From the NCBI RefSeq assembly GCF_000687735.1, contig NZ_JHXL01000005.1:1-64000 (forward strand): a stretch of 64,000 nucleotides of DNA. Direction: 5' to 3'. The notes below the pieces were generated by a model, which was not told the DNA's origin, searched no databases, and saw only the letters and a program-made list of their open reading frames with translations. This document shows, piece by piece, positions 17,901-27,085 of the stretch. Position 1 is the stretch's first letter, and each line of letters opens with the position of its first letter. Source of the stretch: Acholeplasma equifetale ATCC 29724. Its GTDB lineage: Bacteria; Bacillota_I; Bacilli_A; Acholeplasmatales; Acholeplasmataceae. Position numbers and translations under genes: made by a program.

Positions 17901-17933
17901 TAGAACATTAAAAATTGCATAATTTTGATGTAA

Positions 17934-17947
17934 TGAAAACGTATTCA
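17934..17947. promoter_or_regulatory. cre-like site between spx and pepF
   Basis: TGAAAACGTATTCA fits WTGNAANCGNWNNCW in full and is one base short of a perfect palindrome. It is centred about 75 bases from each of the two divergent predicted start points, so its target is ambiguous. Confidence 0.5.
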
Positions 17948-17981
17948 TTTAAAGAATATGGTATGTTTTACCCTTTTTTCT

Positions 17982-18009
17982 TTTCAATTTACCAATTTGT
18001 TGTTATAAT
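17982..18009 (+). promoter_or_regulatory. pepF promoter
   Basis: TTTCAA (17982-17987), 16 bases, TATAAT (18004-18009). Confidence 0.6.
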
Positions 18010-18042
18010 AATTACAATTTATAGTAAGAGAGGGATTTAATT

Positions 18043-19803
18043 ATGTCTAAATGGAACTTAAATGTATTTTATGAATCTGATGAGGCATGGGAAAAAGACT
18101 TCGAACTATTTAAATCACGCATTGATACTTTTGAAACTTTCAAAGGTAAATTAGGTGATTTTGATACTTTTAAAGCCTACCATGTATTCGATGAAGAGAC
18201 AACCAACTTACTTTATAAACTCTATCCATATGCAAGTCTTTCTAGTGACTTAAACTTAAAAAACACTGAAAACATGAGTAGAAAACAAAAATTACTTCTT
18301 GCATTAAATGAGTTATCAAGTAAAACAAGTTACATCGCACCTGAAATTTTATCACTTGGAGAAGCTAAGGTTTTTGATTTTTTAGAAAAAGATGAACTTT
18401 TAAAACCTTATAAATTCCCATATGAAAAATTATTTAGAAATCAATCACACGTTTTATCTGAAGATAAAGAAAAATTATTATCAAATTTTGGTGTCATTCG
18501 TTCAATTCCAACAAATCTTTATCAATCATTAGCTGTTATTGATCGTCAAGATGAAAAAGTCACATTATCAGACGGTAAAGAAGTATTAGTTACACAAGCT
18601 CAATTTAGAGCTTTACTTGAGGAAGCTAAAACCGCTCAAGATCGTGAATTAATCTTTAAAACTTTATATAAACGTTATGCAGAAAATAAGAGTGCATTTG
18701 CTAATACATATAACTTAGTATTACAACAATTAAGTGCTCATTGTAAAAATAGAAATTATGAATCTGCATTAGATGCTGCATTATTTGGAAACAATATTCC
18801 AACAAGTGTTTATACAAACTTAATGGAAGTTGCATATGAAAATACAGAACCATTAAAACGTTATATTGAAATCCGCAAAAAAGCTTTAGGTCTAAAAGAA
18901 TATCATACATATGATCGCTTTATTCCTTTAGCGAAAAGCGATAAAAAATATCCTTATGAAGAAGCTAAACAATTATTCTTAGAATCAATTGCTTCTTTCC
19001 CAGAAGAATTTAAGAAAAATCAATATCGTGCAGTTGAAGATGGATTTGTTGATGCATATCCACAAGATGGAAAACGTACAGGAGCATATTCATCAAGTTT
19101 TTATGGACATCATCCGTTTATCCTATTAAACCATAACGATACATTAGACTCAGTGTTTACACTTGCTCATGAAGCTGGTCATAGCGCTCATTCAATTTTC
19201 TCAGATGAAGCTCAACCAATGGCTATTTCAGATTACACAATTTTCGTAGCTGAAATTGCTTCTACTTTCAATGAACATGCATTACTCGATCATTTAGTTA
19301 AAAAAGCTAAGACTAAAGAAGAAAAAATTGTATTATTAACAACTGCAATTGATAACATTCATTCAACCTTCTACCGTCAAACATTATTTGCAACATATGA
19401 ATATGAAGCAAATAAATTAGTTCAAGAAGGAAAACCAATTAATGATCAAGCATTATCTCAAATCATGATTGATTTATATCAACATTATTATGGTTTAGAC
19501 ATAACCAAAGAACCTGGTAAGCAATATGTATGGGCGTATATTCCACACTTATTCCAAACACCATTTTATGTTTATCAATATGCAACATCATTTAGTGCTT
19601 CATTAAAAATTTATGACAACGTTAAGAACAATCAAAAAGATGCCTTCGATAACTACATTAAGATGTTAAAATTAGGTGGTTCAATGTATCCAGTCGATCA
19701 AGCTAAAGTGGCTGGAGCCGATTTAACAAATAAGGACACATTCTTAGCTGTTGTTAAACGTATGAATGAATTACTTGATCAATTAGAAGATGTATTAAAG
19801 TAA
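18043..19803 (+). CDS. pepF: oligoendopeptidase F family (M3) metallopeptidase
   Basis: Cytosolic zinc oligopeptidase that cuts peptides of roughly 5-20 residues. The catalytic site TLAHEAGHSAHS (HExxH, about 377-381) is followed by the third ligand Glu in FVAEIASTFNE. The M3 fold upstream and the C-terminal YATSFSASL are typical. 586 residues is normal for PepF. GAGAGGGA precedes the ATG. It fits downstream processing of peptides imported by the Opp system encoded in this window. No terminator is visible before the trpS promoter, which starts 5 bases later. Confidence 0.96.
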   Translation: MSKWNLNVFYESDEAWEKDFELFKSRIDTFETFKGKLGDFDTFKAYHVFDEETTNLLYKLYPYASLSSDLNLKNTENMSRKQKLLLALNELSSKTSYIAPEILSLGEAKVFDFLEKDELLKPYKFPYEKLFRNQSHVLSEDKEKLLSNFGVIRSIPTNLYQSLAVIDRQDEKVTLSDGKEVLVTQAQFRALLEEAKTAQDRELIFKTLYKRYAENKSAFANTYNLVLQQLSAHCKNRNYESALDAALFGNNIPTSVYTNLMEVAYENTEPLKRYIEIRKKALGLKEYHTYDRFIPLAKSDKKYPYEEAKQLFLESIASFPEEFKKNQYRAVEDGFVDAYPQDGKRTGAYSSSFYGHHPFILLNHNDTLDSVFTLAHEAGHSAHSIFSDEAQPMAISDYTIFVAEIASTFNEHALLDHLVKKAKTKEEKIVLLTTAIDNIHSTFYRQTLFATYEYEANKLVQEGKPINDQALSQIMIDLYQHYYGLDITKEPGKQYVWAYIPHLFQTPFYVYQYATSFSASLKIYDNVKNNQKDAFDNYIKMLKLGGSMYPVDQAKVAGADLTNKDTFLAVVKRMNELLDQLEDVLK

Positions 19804-19807
19804 TTCC

Positions 19808-19836
19808 TTGCATAATTTATATGAATCCACTATAAT
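19808..19836 (+). promoter_or_regulatory. trpS promoter
   Basis: TTGCAT (19808-19813), 17 bases, TATAAT (19831-19836), just upstream of the T-box leader. Confidence 0.8.
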
Positions 19837-19841
19837 AATGA

Positions 19842-20056
19842 GTGAAACGTTGATAAGGAAATAGTAACTAAAACTTCTATTAAGAGAGACTTACTGGTTG
19901 GTGAAAAGTAAGAATAGAACTTAGTGAATGGGCCCTTTGAGTTTCATAAGTTCATCAAAAGCGCTATAGAGTTTTCTATAGAATTAAGGTGGCACCGCGG
20001 ATTAATTAAAATTCGTCCTTAACTTTGTTTATCAAAGTTAGGGACTTTTTATTTTC
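19842..20056 (+). promoter_or_regulatory. T-box riboswitch for tryptophan (trpS leader)
   Basis: The leader has the T-box AAGGTGGCACCGCGG (about 19986-20000), the stem I motifs GATAAGGAA-AGTAA and AGAGAG, and the distal GGTTGGTG. The specifier after GTGAA is TGG (19929-19931), matching tryptophan. The antiterminator can be replaced by a terminator, TCCTTAACTTTG with CAAAGTTAGGGA, followed by Ts. Uncharged tRNA-Trp should allow readthrough into trpS. Confidence 0.95.
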
Positions 20057-20072
20057 AAGAAAGGATGATTTT

Positions 20073-21077
20073 ATGCGATTAGTTTCAGGAATTAAACCAA
20101 CAGGGGATTTAACATTAGGTAATTACATTGGTGCAATTAAACAATTTGTAAATCTTCAAAATGAATTAAAGGATGCTGAGTTTTTTATTTTCGTTGCAGA
20201 TCTACACGCCATAACAACCCCACAAGATAAACAACAATTAAAGAAGCGTGTTCGTGATATTGCAGCGATGTATATCGCATGCGGTCTTGATCCAAATCGT
20301 GTAAATCTTTTTATTCAATCTGAGGTTTTAGAACATCCATTATTAGGTTACATTATGGAATCTACTGCTTATATTGGTGAAATGGAACGTATGACACAAT
20401 ATAAAGAGAAAAAACAAAAACAACTCAAAGATGGTGTTCGTACATCGCTTTTAACTTATCCTGCATTAATGGCTGCAGATATCTTACTTTATGATGCAGA
20501 TATCGTTCCTGTTGGTGATGACCAAGTTCAACACTTAGAACTTACACGTACATTAGCAGAAAGATTTAATTCACTATATGGTGAGACATTTGTTGTTCCA
20601 AAAGCTTATACTCCAAAAGTTGGTGCTCGTATTAAATCTTTACAAGAACCCACTAAGAAAATGAGTAAATCTGAAAGCGAGTCTGAAAAAGCTTATATTC
20701 TTTTATTAGATAACATCAATCAAATTAAAAATAAGATTCGAAGTGCTGTTACAGATAATGAAGCTAAAATTTATTTTGATGAAAAAAATAAACCAGGTAT
20801 ATCAAATCTATTAACAATTTATGCAAGTTTAACTGATTCATCTATTGAAGATATCGTCAAAAAATATGAAAATGAAACAAGTTATCAAAAATTTAAAGAG
20901 GATTTAGCAGAAATTGTTGGATCAACTATTGAAAAAATCCAAACACGTTATTATGAACTCATTAAATCAAATGAACTCGATGAAATTCTTAATCAAGGTC
21001 GTGAAAAGGCTCAATTTATTGCAAAAAGAAAAATGACTAAAGTTCTAAATCGTATAGGACTTTTACGTCAAAAATAA
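20073..21077 (+). CDS. trpS: tryptophanyl-tRNA synthetase
   Basis: Class Ic synthetase charging tRNA-Trp. It has SGIKPTGDLTLGNYIGA (HIGH-like, TLGNYIG), the VPVGDDQVQHLELTR segment that contacts adenylate, and KKMSKSES (KMSKS loop, near residue 200). The start is the ATG after AAGGATG; the longer open frame begins inside the leader terminator and is not credible. 334 residues, normal. Regulated by the T-box described separately. Confidence 0.97.
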   Translation: MRLVSGIKPTGDLTLGNYIGAIKQFVNLQNELKDAEFFIFVADLHAITTPQDKQQLKKRVRDIAAMYIACGLDPNRVNLFIQSEVLEHPLLGYIMESTAYIGEMERMTQYKEKKQKQLKDGVRTSLLTYPALMAADILLYDADIVPVGDDQVQHLELTRTLAERFNSLYGETFVVPKAYTPKVGARIKSLQEPTKKMSKSESESEKAYILLLDNINQIKNKIRSAVTDNEAKIYFDEKNKPGISNLLTIYASLTDSSIEDIVKKYENETSYQKFKEDLAEIVGSTIEKIQTRYYELIKSNELDEILNQGREKAQFIAKRKMTKVLNRIGLLRQK

Positions 21078-21093
21078 TATTTCTTCCCTTCTT

Positions 21094-21126
21094 AAAAGGT
21101 ACCTATTTGGAGTTAGGTACCTTTTT
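21094..21126 (+). terminator. trpS terminator
   Basis: AAAGGTACCTA / TAGGTACCTTT, 11-bp stem, followed by Ts. Confidence 0.92.
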
Positions 21127-21142
21127 TTATATAAACAAATAA

Positions 21143-21166
21143 AAAGCACTTATTTAAAAGTGCTTT
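21143..21166 (-). terminator. dagK terminator
   Basis: AAAGCACT / AGTGCTTT stem with T run on the minus strand, overlapping the dagK stop region. Confidence 0.85.
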
Positions 21167-22004
21167 AATCAATTTTTAATTCATATGATGAAATTGGATA
21201 TTGTGTTTCTCCATCAACTTGTAAGTACGAACCTTCACTTAATTCTACTTTAATACGTTTACCATTAAAGATTTTAACATATGGTTTTAAAAAGCGATGC
21301 CAACCTATATAAATTGTTGGAAACATGATAAGTAATAACCACTTCGGTATATCTTTTACAACAACTAATTGTAACATTTGATCTTCTCTTTTTTTCTTAG
21401 GGGCAATCTTCATGCCGCCACCAAAATAAGATGAATACATCGATGATACGAAATATACTTTATTGTATGTCATTTCGTTTCCATCAATTATGACTTTAAC
21501 CTTTTGTGGTTTAAATTGGAAAAATGATTTCACAGAATTTTTAAAATAGTTTGATTTATTTTTTAATGCTTTAGATTCATTAACTCGATAAGCTACTAGT
21601 CCATCTAAACCAATACCAGCACCATTTAAAACTTTGCGTGTTTCATGTTCTAAAGTTAGAATTGGTAAATTCATTAAATAAGATTTTACATCGACCAACT
21701 TTGTTTTGGATTTAATACTTCTTAAAAAGTCATTACCAGATCCTGCTTTATACATGAATATTTGAGGTACAACTTCTTGAATATCAATTGAATTGATGAT
21801 GCGGTGCATTGTACCATCACCACCGAGAATAATCATCCTGTCAGTTTCTTTATAGTTTGAAAGAAAGGCATGAACGTTTTCGATTTGAAGTAGGTCAACA
21901 ACCTTTACTTCATGCCCTTTCTTTTCTAATTTTTTCTTTAATTTTTCTGCAACCTTAATGTTTTTTCCTCTGCTTGATAAAGGATTATATAAAAGAATGT
22001 CCAT
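21165..22004 (-). CDS. dagK: diacylglycerol kinase-family lipid kinase
   Basis: DagK/YegS-type lipid kinase of 279 residues. The nucleotide-binding motif ILGGDGTMHRIIN is at about residues 58-70, with YNPLSSRGKN at the N-terminus and AGSGNDFLRSI (about 107-117). The C-terminal domain ends in LQVDGE, another family hallmark. It phosphorylates diacylglycerol or a related lipid, returning it to phospholipid synthesis, which fits with cdsA in this window. The start lies 5 bases after the tyrS stop, with no strong ribosome site, so translational coupling is likely. Confidence 0.9.
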   Translation of the reverse strand: MDILLYNPLSSRGKNIKVAEKLKKKLEKKGHEVKVVDLLQIENVHAFLSNYKETDRMIILGGDGTMHRIINSIDIQEVVPQIFMYKAGSGNDFLRSIKSKTKLVDVKSYLMNLPILTLEHETRKVLNGAGIGLDGLVAYRVNESKALKNKSNYFKNSVKSFFQFKPQKVKVIIDGNEMTYNKVYFVSSMYSSYFGGGMKIAPKKKREDQMLQLVVVKDIPKWLLLIMFPTIYIGWHRFLKPYVKIFNGKRIKVELSEGSYLQVDGETQYPISSYELKID

Positions 22005-22008
22005 AAAT

Positions 22009-23247
22009 TTAATCTTTAAGAATTACTAATGCGTACTTCTTTTTTCCTCTTCTTAATATAATATATTTTTCATACATTATTTTAACATCTTTTAATTGAA
22101 TTTGTGTATCAGTTACGACTTCTCCATTAACAAAAACAGCATTTGCTTGCATAAATTCACGAACTTCACGGTTACTTGATGCTAATTTTGTCTCTTTTAA
22201 GGCATCCATCACTAATGTTTCTTTAGATAATTCAACAGTATCTAAAGTTTTTGAAAGCATTAAATATGCATTTTCACTTAAACTTGAAAAATCTCCATTA
22301 AAGAGTGCTTCAGTCACAGCTAAAGCTTCTTTTAACTTTTCTTCACCGTGTACAAAACGTACAACTTCTTCTGCTAAACGTTTTTGACCAATTCGTAATT
22401 CTGGTTGAGCTTTTGTCTTATCTAATAAATCAACAATTTCATCTTTTTCAAGCAATGTTAATAATTTTAGATAGTTTTCTAAATCATTATCACTTGTATT
22501 TAAGAAATATTGATACATTTCATATGGTGTCGTTAGGTTTTCATCAAGCCATAATGCACCACTTTCGCTCTTACCGAACTTTGTCCCATCTGCTTTTAAT
22601 AATAATGGACTTGATAAGCCAACGGCATCATGTTCACCAACAACTTTTCTCATAAGTTCTAAACCAGATGTAATATTTCCCCATTGGTCAGAACCACCAA
22701 ATTGAATTTTTACATTTTCATTTTTATAAAGATGTACCCAGTCCATTGACTGTAAAATCATATATGAGAATTCTGTATAACTAATACCTTCTGCTAAGCG
22801 CTTTTGAACTGTATCTTTAGCAATCATATATGATACATTAAAATGCTTCCCATAATCTCTTAAAAATGAAATTAAATCTACTTTTGAAATCCAATCATAG
22901 TTATTAACAAATTGTGCATCTGGTAATAATTTTCTAATTTGGTTTTCAATTTTTTGTGCGTTTCTCAATGATTCTTCTAACGTTAATAATTTTCTTTCTT
23001 GTGTTTCTTTCGGATCTCCAATTAAACCTGTTGCCCCACCAATAAGTACAACTGGTTTATGTCCATGTTTCTCTAAGTACTTCATGCGCATAATTTGAAC
23101 TAAGTGTCCAACAGTTAATGATTGACCCGTTGGATCATATCCTACATAAAATTTAATTGAGTTTTCATTTAAGTGATTTTTTGCTAAGTCTTCATTGGAG
23201 ACATCTTTAATCATGCCTCTCCATAATAATGATTCATATAATGTCAT
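22009..23247 (-). CDS. tyrS: tyrosyl-tRNA synthetase
   Basis: Class Ic synthetase charging tRNA-Tyr. Motifs: [19 protein letters not shown] (HIGH as VGHL), [11 protein letters not shown] (tyrosine and ATP site), KFGKSESG (KMSKS loop) and a C-terminal S4-like RNA-binding domain (about 345-410). The start is the ATG after AAGGATGATA, three codons below the first in-frame ATG, which lies in the ribosome site. Controlled by the T-box upstream. Cotranscribed with dagK. Confidence 0.97.
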   Translation of the reverse strand: MTLYESLLWRGMIKDVSNEDLAKNHLNENSIKFYVGYDPTGQSLTVGHLVQIMRMKYLEKHGHKPVVLIGGATGLIGDPKETQERKLLTLEESLRNAQKIENQIRKLLPDAQFVNNYDWISKVDLISFLRDYGKHFNVSYMIAKDTVQKRLAEGISYTEFSYMILQSMDWVHLYKNENVKIQFGGSDQWGNITSGLELMRKVVGEHDAVGLSSPLLLKADGTKFGKSESGALWLDENLTTPYEMYQYFLNTSDNDLENYLKLLTLLEKDEIVDLLDKTKAQPELRIGQKRLAEEVVRFVHGEEKLKEALAVTEALFNGDFSSLSENAYLMLSKTLDTVELSKETLVMDALKETKLASSNREVREFMQANAVFVNGEVVTDTQIQLKDVKIMYEKYIILRRGKKKYALVILKD

Positions 23248-23271
23248 CGTTATCATCCTTTCTTATAATAA

Positions 23272-23465
23272 AAAATCCTTAAGCTTTACAAAAAGCCTAA
23301 GGACGAATAAAAATCCGTGGTACCACCTTAGTTCATAGTAAAATACTATGCACTCATTTATTGTCATTCATCTCCATTGGTGTATTTCGGTTTAACATTA
23401 ACTTCTGGTTTGCACGAACCACCAGATTTCTATCTTAGTTGTTAATCCCTACTTAAGACAACTTC
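23272..23465 (-). promoter_or_regulatory. T-box riboswitch for tyrosine (tyrS leader)
   Basis: On the minus strand, the T-box AAGGTGGTACCACGGA lies ahead of a terminator made by TCCTTAGGCTTT and AAAGCTTAAGGA plus Ts. Stem I elements are visible upstream. The specifier after CCGAAA is TAC (plus 23382-23384), matching tyrosine. No separate promoter was found, and it begins directly after the ccpA-like gene, so transcription may come from that gene. Confidence 0.94.
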
Positions 23466-23474
23466 ATCGATGGA

Positions 23475-24467
23475 TTAAATTGATTCTCTCTTGAAAATAT
23501 GATGTGGAAGAATAATTCTTGTATTTTCAACATCTTTTGATTGCATGAGTTTTGTTAGAAGTCTCATTGAAACCGCACCTATATCATACACGGGAATATC
23601 AATAGATGTCAAGCCCGGACGAGATAATGCGGCATATCGTGTGTTTTGGAAACCTGCTACTTTTAAATTTTGAGGTACAACTTTACCATTATTGATTGCA
23701 ATATTTAAGAAAGATACCGCAATAGAATCTCTGACTGCAATTGCACCATCAACGTTAACATTCGCAAAGAATGTTTCAAAGTGTGGTTTATTAATCGCAG
23801 TATCACCACTTGTTCTAAATATTTTAGGTTCTAAACCTGCATCAAGCATTGCTTTGGTATAGCCTTCTTCTTTTTTATCATTTACACTATATCGACGTGC
23901 TGTTGATAATAAGTAAATATCTTTACAACCTTGATCAATTAATAATTTTGTAATCTCATATCCAGCTTTGACATAATCAATAGATACTGTGGGAACAATT
24001 GGATCTGATGTTGCAACGTTAGCAAAAACAAACGGGATATTGTTATCTGTAAACATTTTTTTAACTAATTCAACATCTCTATCGCTTAATTCATCATTGA
24101 GATATAAGACCCCATCAACTTGTTCTGCGACAATATTTTGAAGTGCATCTAATACATCAGCACCTTCTGGAATAGAAAATAATTTAATTGAATAATTATA
24201 TTTATTAGCAATATCTAAAATACCACTTAACATTTGAGCAACGCTCGCGCGAGTAACATCCGAAATAACAACACCAACTGTTGTTGTTTTTCTTGAAGCG
24301 AGCCCTCGAGCGATAACGTTTGGACGGTACCCTAACTCTTTGATAACTTTTAATACACGTTGACGTGTTTCTTCTTTAACTTTTTCTGGTGAGTTTAAAA
24401 CTCTTGAGACTGTAGCTAAGGATACCCCAGCTGCACCAGCAACATCATAAATTGTTGCATTACTCAT
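23475..24467 (-). CDS. ccpA: LacI-family regulator, CcpA-like
   Basis: A 330-residue transcription factor with an N-terminal LacI helix-turn-helix: TIYDVAGAAGVSLATVSRV, then NSPEKVKEETRQRV and hinge LASRKTTTVGVV. The periplasmic-binding-like effector domain follows (about 60-330). The hinge and helix region closely resemble CcpA rather than a sugar-specific LacI protein. CcpA normally needs HPr-Ser-P as partner; an HPr gene (35335-35580) is in this window. A cre-like site covers its own promoter and three more cre-like sites lie in the window. CcpA is favoured but a paralogous LacI regulator cannot be excluded by eye. Confidence 0.8.
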   Translation of the reverse strand: MSNATIYDVAGAAGVSLATVSRVLNSPEKVKEETRQRVLKVIKELGYRPNVIARGLASRKTTTVGVVISDVTRASVAQMLSGILDIANKYNYSIKLFSIPEGADVLDALQNIVAEQVDGVLYLNDELSDRDVELVKKMFTDNNIPFVFANVATSDPIVPTVSIDYVKAGYEITKLLIDQGCKDIYLLSTARRYSVNDKKEEGYTKAMLDAGLEPKIFRTSGDTAINKPHFETFFANVNVDGAIAVRDSIAVSFLNIAINNGKVVPQNLKVAGFQNTRYAALSRPGLTSIDIPVYDIGAVSMRLLTKLMQSKDVENTRIILPHHIFKRESI

Positions 24468-24490
24468 AATATCACCCCTTATTTGAGGTT

Positions 24491-24519
24491 ATTATAACAT
24501 AGTTTGAAAGTGCTTACAA
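24491..24519 (-). promoter_or_regulatory. ccpA promoter
   Basis: Minus strand: -35 TTGTAA (24514-24519), 17 bases, -10 TATAAT (24491-24496). Confidence 0.8.
24505..24518. promoter_or_regulatory. cre-like site over the ccpA promoter
   Basis: TGAAAGTGCTTACA differs at one base from TGWAANCGNTNWCA. It covers the -35 box and half the spacer of the regulator's own promoter, a position expected for repression. Confidence 0.6.
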
Positions 24520-24581
24520 TACTAAATGAAAAAATATGAAAATTTTTCATAATTTGAATGCATTTATTAAAAATAAAAAAA

Positions 24582-24607
24582 GAAAACCAGAAATGAATCT
24601 GGTTTTC
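24582..24607 (-). terminator. terminator of the rpsP-rplS operon
   Basis: GAAAACCAG / CTGGTTTTC stem followed on the minus strand by Ts, just after rplS. Confidence 0.9.
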
Positions 24608-24611
24608 ATCA

Positions 24612-24974
24612 TTAAACGTCTTGACGTTCTTTAATTCTTGATGCTTTTGCTGAAAGGTTACGGATGTAGTTAAGTTTAGCACGACGTACTTGACCTTGAC
24701 GTGAAACTTCAATTCGATCAATTGTTGGTGCATGTAATGGGAATGTTCTTTCAACACCTACACCATTTGAAATTTTACGAACTGTAAATGTTTCTGAAAT
24801 TCCGCCACCTTGACGTTTGATAACTAAACCTTCGAATAATTGGATTCTTTGTTTGTTACCTTCAACAATTTTAACGTATACTTTAACAGTATCCCCAGGT
24901 CTGAAATCTGGGCGTTCTTGTAAGAATTTAGATGTAATATCAGCAATTAATGCTTGACCTTTTAATTTTGACAT
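24612..24974 (-). CDS. rplS: ribosomal protein L19
   Basis: 50S protein at the subunit interface. [41 protein letters not shown] and [20 protein letters not shown] are diagnostic. 120 residues, with AAGGAG before the ATG. It ends the run ylbG-rpsP-khpA-rimM-trmD-rplS, the conserved Firmicute order. Confidence 0.98.
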   Translation of the reverse strand: MSKLKGQALIADITSKFLQERPDFRPGDTVKVYVKIVEGNKQRIQLFEGLVIKRQGGGISETFTVRKISNGVGVERTFPLHAPTIDRIEVSRQGQVRRAKLNYIRNLSAKASRIKERQDV

Positions 24975-24994
24975 AAACGACTCTCCTTATCTTC

Positions 24995-25027
24995 AACTGT
25001 TCATACCTTATAGATAGTGGACCAGTT
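24995..25027 (-). promoter_or_regulatory. possible L19 leader hairpin
   Basis: In the 59-base gap between trmD and rplS, AACTG (minus) can pair with CAGTT around a 23-base loop. L19 leader RNAs are known in Bacillus; here only a weak stem is visible and membership is a guess. Confidence 0.3.
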
Positions 25028-25033
25028 TGTAAT

Positions 25034-25765
25034 TTATTTGGTTTCTAATTCTTTTTTAATTTGATCTAAAATCTTTTGTTCTTCTTGATTAAGAACCTTT
25101 TTTTCTATTAAATCAGGTCTTTTGATATATGTTTTTTTAAGGCTCATGTATAATCGCCATTTACGAATATTTTCATGATGGCCTGATAATAAAACCTCTG
25201 GTACACGATACCCTTCATATTCCATAGGTTTGGTATATTGTGGGTACTTTAATAAACCCTGTTGATGTGTATCCTCTATGTAAGATGCCTCATTGATTAC
25301 ACCCGGTAATAATCTTGTAATACTATCAGCAATAATCATTGCGGGTATTTCACCACCAGTTAACACATAATCACCTATGGAAATTTCTTCGTCAATAAAG
25401 TGGTGAACTCTTTCATCTATACCTTCATAATGTCCACAAATTAAAATCAAATGCTTGATTTCTCTTGACCATTGTGTAGCAATTTGTTGATTATAAACAC
25501 GGCCTTGTGGAGATAATAAAACTGTATAAGAATCTTTTGTTCTTAACTTATTAAGGATGTTGTAAAATGGTTGAAATATCATTAACATTCCTGCACCACC
25601 ACCATACGGTGTGTCATCGATTTTACCACCTTTAAGTGGTGTATAATCTCTTAAATCATGAATATTAATTTCAACTCTTCCATCCTCAATTGCGTGCTTT
25701 ATCTTGGATGTTGTTAAAAATTCATTGAAGAAGTTTGGAAAAATGGTGATAATATCAATTTTCAT
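25034..25765 (-). CDS. trmD: tRNA (guanine-N1)-methyltransferase
   Basis: SPOUT-class enzyme making m1G37 in tRNA, which prevents frameshifting. Seen: IFPNFFNEFLTTSKIKHA, YGGGAGMLM (with DDTP before it), ICGHYEGIDERV and the knot sequence ISIGDYVLTGGE. The C-terminal RPDLIEK is typical. 243 residues. The start overlaps the rimM stop by ATGA. Confidence 0.97.
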   Translation of the reverse strand: MKIDIITIFPNFFNEFLTTSKIKHAIEDGRVEINIHDLRDYTPLKGGKIDDTPYGGGAGMLMIFQPFYNILNKLRTKDSYTVLLSPQGRVYNQQIATQWSREIKHLILICGHYEGIDERVHHFIDEEISIGDYVLTGGEIPAMIIADSITRLLPGVINEASYIEDTHQQGLLKYPQYTKPMEYEGYRVPEVLLSGHHENIRKWRLYMSLKKTYIKRPDLIEKKVLNQEEQKILDQIKKELETK

Positions 25766-26238
25766 TCGATTAACCCCTCAATTGGATCAATATAAATGGC
25801 ATCATCAACACTTTTTACAAACACCTTCAAAAATGGTATTAAGATGGTTCGATGTTGATTAAGTTTTTTAATTCTTAAGTAATATCCTTGGGGCAAAGCT
25901 TCTACGCTTTCAACAACACCGATAAGTGTTCCATCTAACAATTTAACATCAAGCCCAATTAGCTTAGGTAAATGAAATTCGTCTTCATTAAGCTTAGGTT
26001 CTTGATCTGTATAAATTTCTTTACCCTTTAAAAACAATACATCGTTGAGTGTATTCAAAGTTTCAAAACTTATAATATAAATTTCTTTTTGCTTTCTTAC
26101 AGTTTTAATCGTATAAGGTTGATTATCTACATAAACAACTTCTTGCTTCTTGAAGCGATTAAAATCTGTAGAGGATGTGACTTTGAGTTCCCCTTTGATG
26201 CCATGTGTATTCATAATTTTACCAATTAAATAAAGCAT
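25762..26238 (-). CDS. rimM: 16S rRNA processing protein RimM
   Basis: Ribosome maturation factor that binds S19 and helps assemble the 30S head. IGKIMNTHGIKGELKV at the start is the family signature; the C-terminal PRC-barrel includes LLDGTLIGVV and ILIPFLK. 158 residues. AAGGAT lies before the ATG, 8 bases after khpA. Confidence 0.95.
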   Translation of the reverse strand: MLYLIGKIMNTHGIKGELKVTSSTDFNRFKKQEVVYVDNQPYTIKTVRKQKEIYIISFETLNTLNDVLFLKGKEIYTDQEPKLNEDEFHLPKLIGLDVKLLDGTLIGVVESVEALPQGYYLRIKKLNQHRTILIPFLKVFVKSVDDAIYIDPIEGLIE

Positions 26239-26246
26239 GATGATCC

Positions 26247-26495
26247 TTAATATGAGTCAATATCTAAATGTATTTTTTTGCCTTCTTTAGATGCTCCAGC
26301 ATACATAATGGTACGAATTGCAGATGCAATTTTACCGCCTTTTCCAATGACACGACCAAGATCGTTTTCAGAAACAAGCAATTGAATGTGAACAAGTCCA
26401 TCTTCATCAGACAATGTTTTTACATGAACATCATCAGGGGTAGTGACTAATGGCGAAACAATTTGTTTGACTAAATTTTCAAAATCTACTGCCAT
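26247..26495 (-). CDS. khpA: KH-domain RNA-binding protein KhpA
   Basis: Small single-KH protein (82 residues) of the YlqC/KhpA type, encoded between rpsP and rimM as in other Firmicutes. The KH core ends in GRVIGKGGKIASAIR (GxxG = GKGG). In other bacteria it forms an RNA-binding dimer with KhpB/Jag; that partner is not in this window. Confidence 0.93.
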   Translation of the reverse strand: MAVDFENLVKQIVSPLVTTPDDVHVKTLSDEDGLVHIQLLVSENDLGRVIGKGGKIASAIRTIMYAGASKEGKKIHLDIDSY

Positions 26496-26523
26496 GTTTT
26501 TGCCCCCTTTATATCAAATTTTA

Positions 26524-26766
26524 TTATTTGCTTAAAACATTATATTTTTTTAATAAGCTTTTAACAGTGTCTGTTGGAATTGCACCGTTGCCTAACCATT
26601 TTTCAACTTTCTCGCTGTTAACATTAACAACACCTTGTAATGGCTCATAAGTTCCTAAGATTTCTAAGAATTTACCATCTCTTGGTGCTTTTGAATCAGC
26701 AGCAACAATTCTGTAAAATGGTCTTTTGTGGTTACCGAAACGTTGTAAACGTAATTTTACTGCCAT
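26524..26766 (-). CDS. rpsP: ribosomal protein S16
   Basis: 30S protein of 80 residues with the typical start [23 protein letters not shown] split over its first 25 positions, and ILGTYEP. AAAGGAG is at good distance from the ATG. Confidence 0.98.
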   Translation of the reverse strand: MAVKLRLQRFGNHKRPFYRIVAADSKAPRDGKFLEILGTYEPLQGVVNVNSEKVEKWLGNGAIPTDTVKSLLKKYNVLSK

Positions 26767-26782
26767 AATGATTTCTCCTTTA

Positions 26783-27079
26783 CTATTTTAAGTCCTCATT
26801 TATTGTATCATATTTTTCTTCGGTGTCAAGTATTTTTTCTTGACACTTGACAATATTTGCTTCATCGTTAAAAAATTTAGATGCTTCAACACCAATAAAT
26901 CCCTTAATATTCTTTAATTCTTTTAATAATAATTTTTCTCCCTTATGTTTATCGTAATATACGATAGAATATCCCATACGTTTTGAAACATAAGCTAAAT
27001 TTACATCCATTTGTTCTAACTTTTTAGGAACTTCTTTTCCTTTGTATGTCACAATAAATGCCATTCTTTCAATTGTCAT
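26783..27079 (-). CDS. ylbG: YlbG family protein (DUF2129)
   Basis: A 98-residue protein resembling Bacillus YlbG, an uncharacterised family. Features are [31 protein letters not shown] and a basic centre. Function unknown; its position ahead of ribosomal and tRNA modification genes suggests an RNA or ribosome context, which is inference. GGGTGA precedes the ATG and overlaps the rsuA-type gene's stop. Confidence 0.75.
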   Translation of the reverse strand: MTIERMAFIVTYKGKEVPKKLEQMDVNLAYVSKRMGYSIVYYDKHKGEKLLLKELKNIKGFIGVEASKFFNDEANIVKCQEKILDTEEKYDTINEDLK

Positions 27080-27085
27080 AAAAAA

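Noticed and set aside
20025-20072. Longer N-terminus for TrpS
   Set aside because: This stretch is the T-box terminator and ribosome site, not coding sequence.
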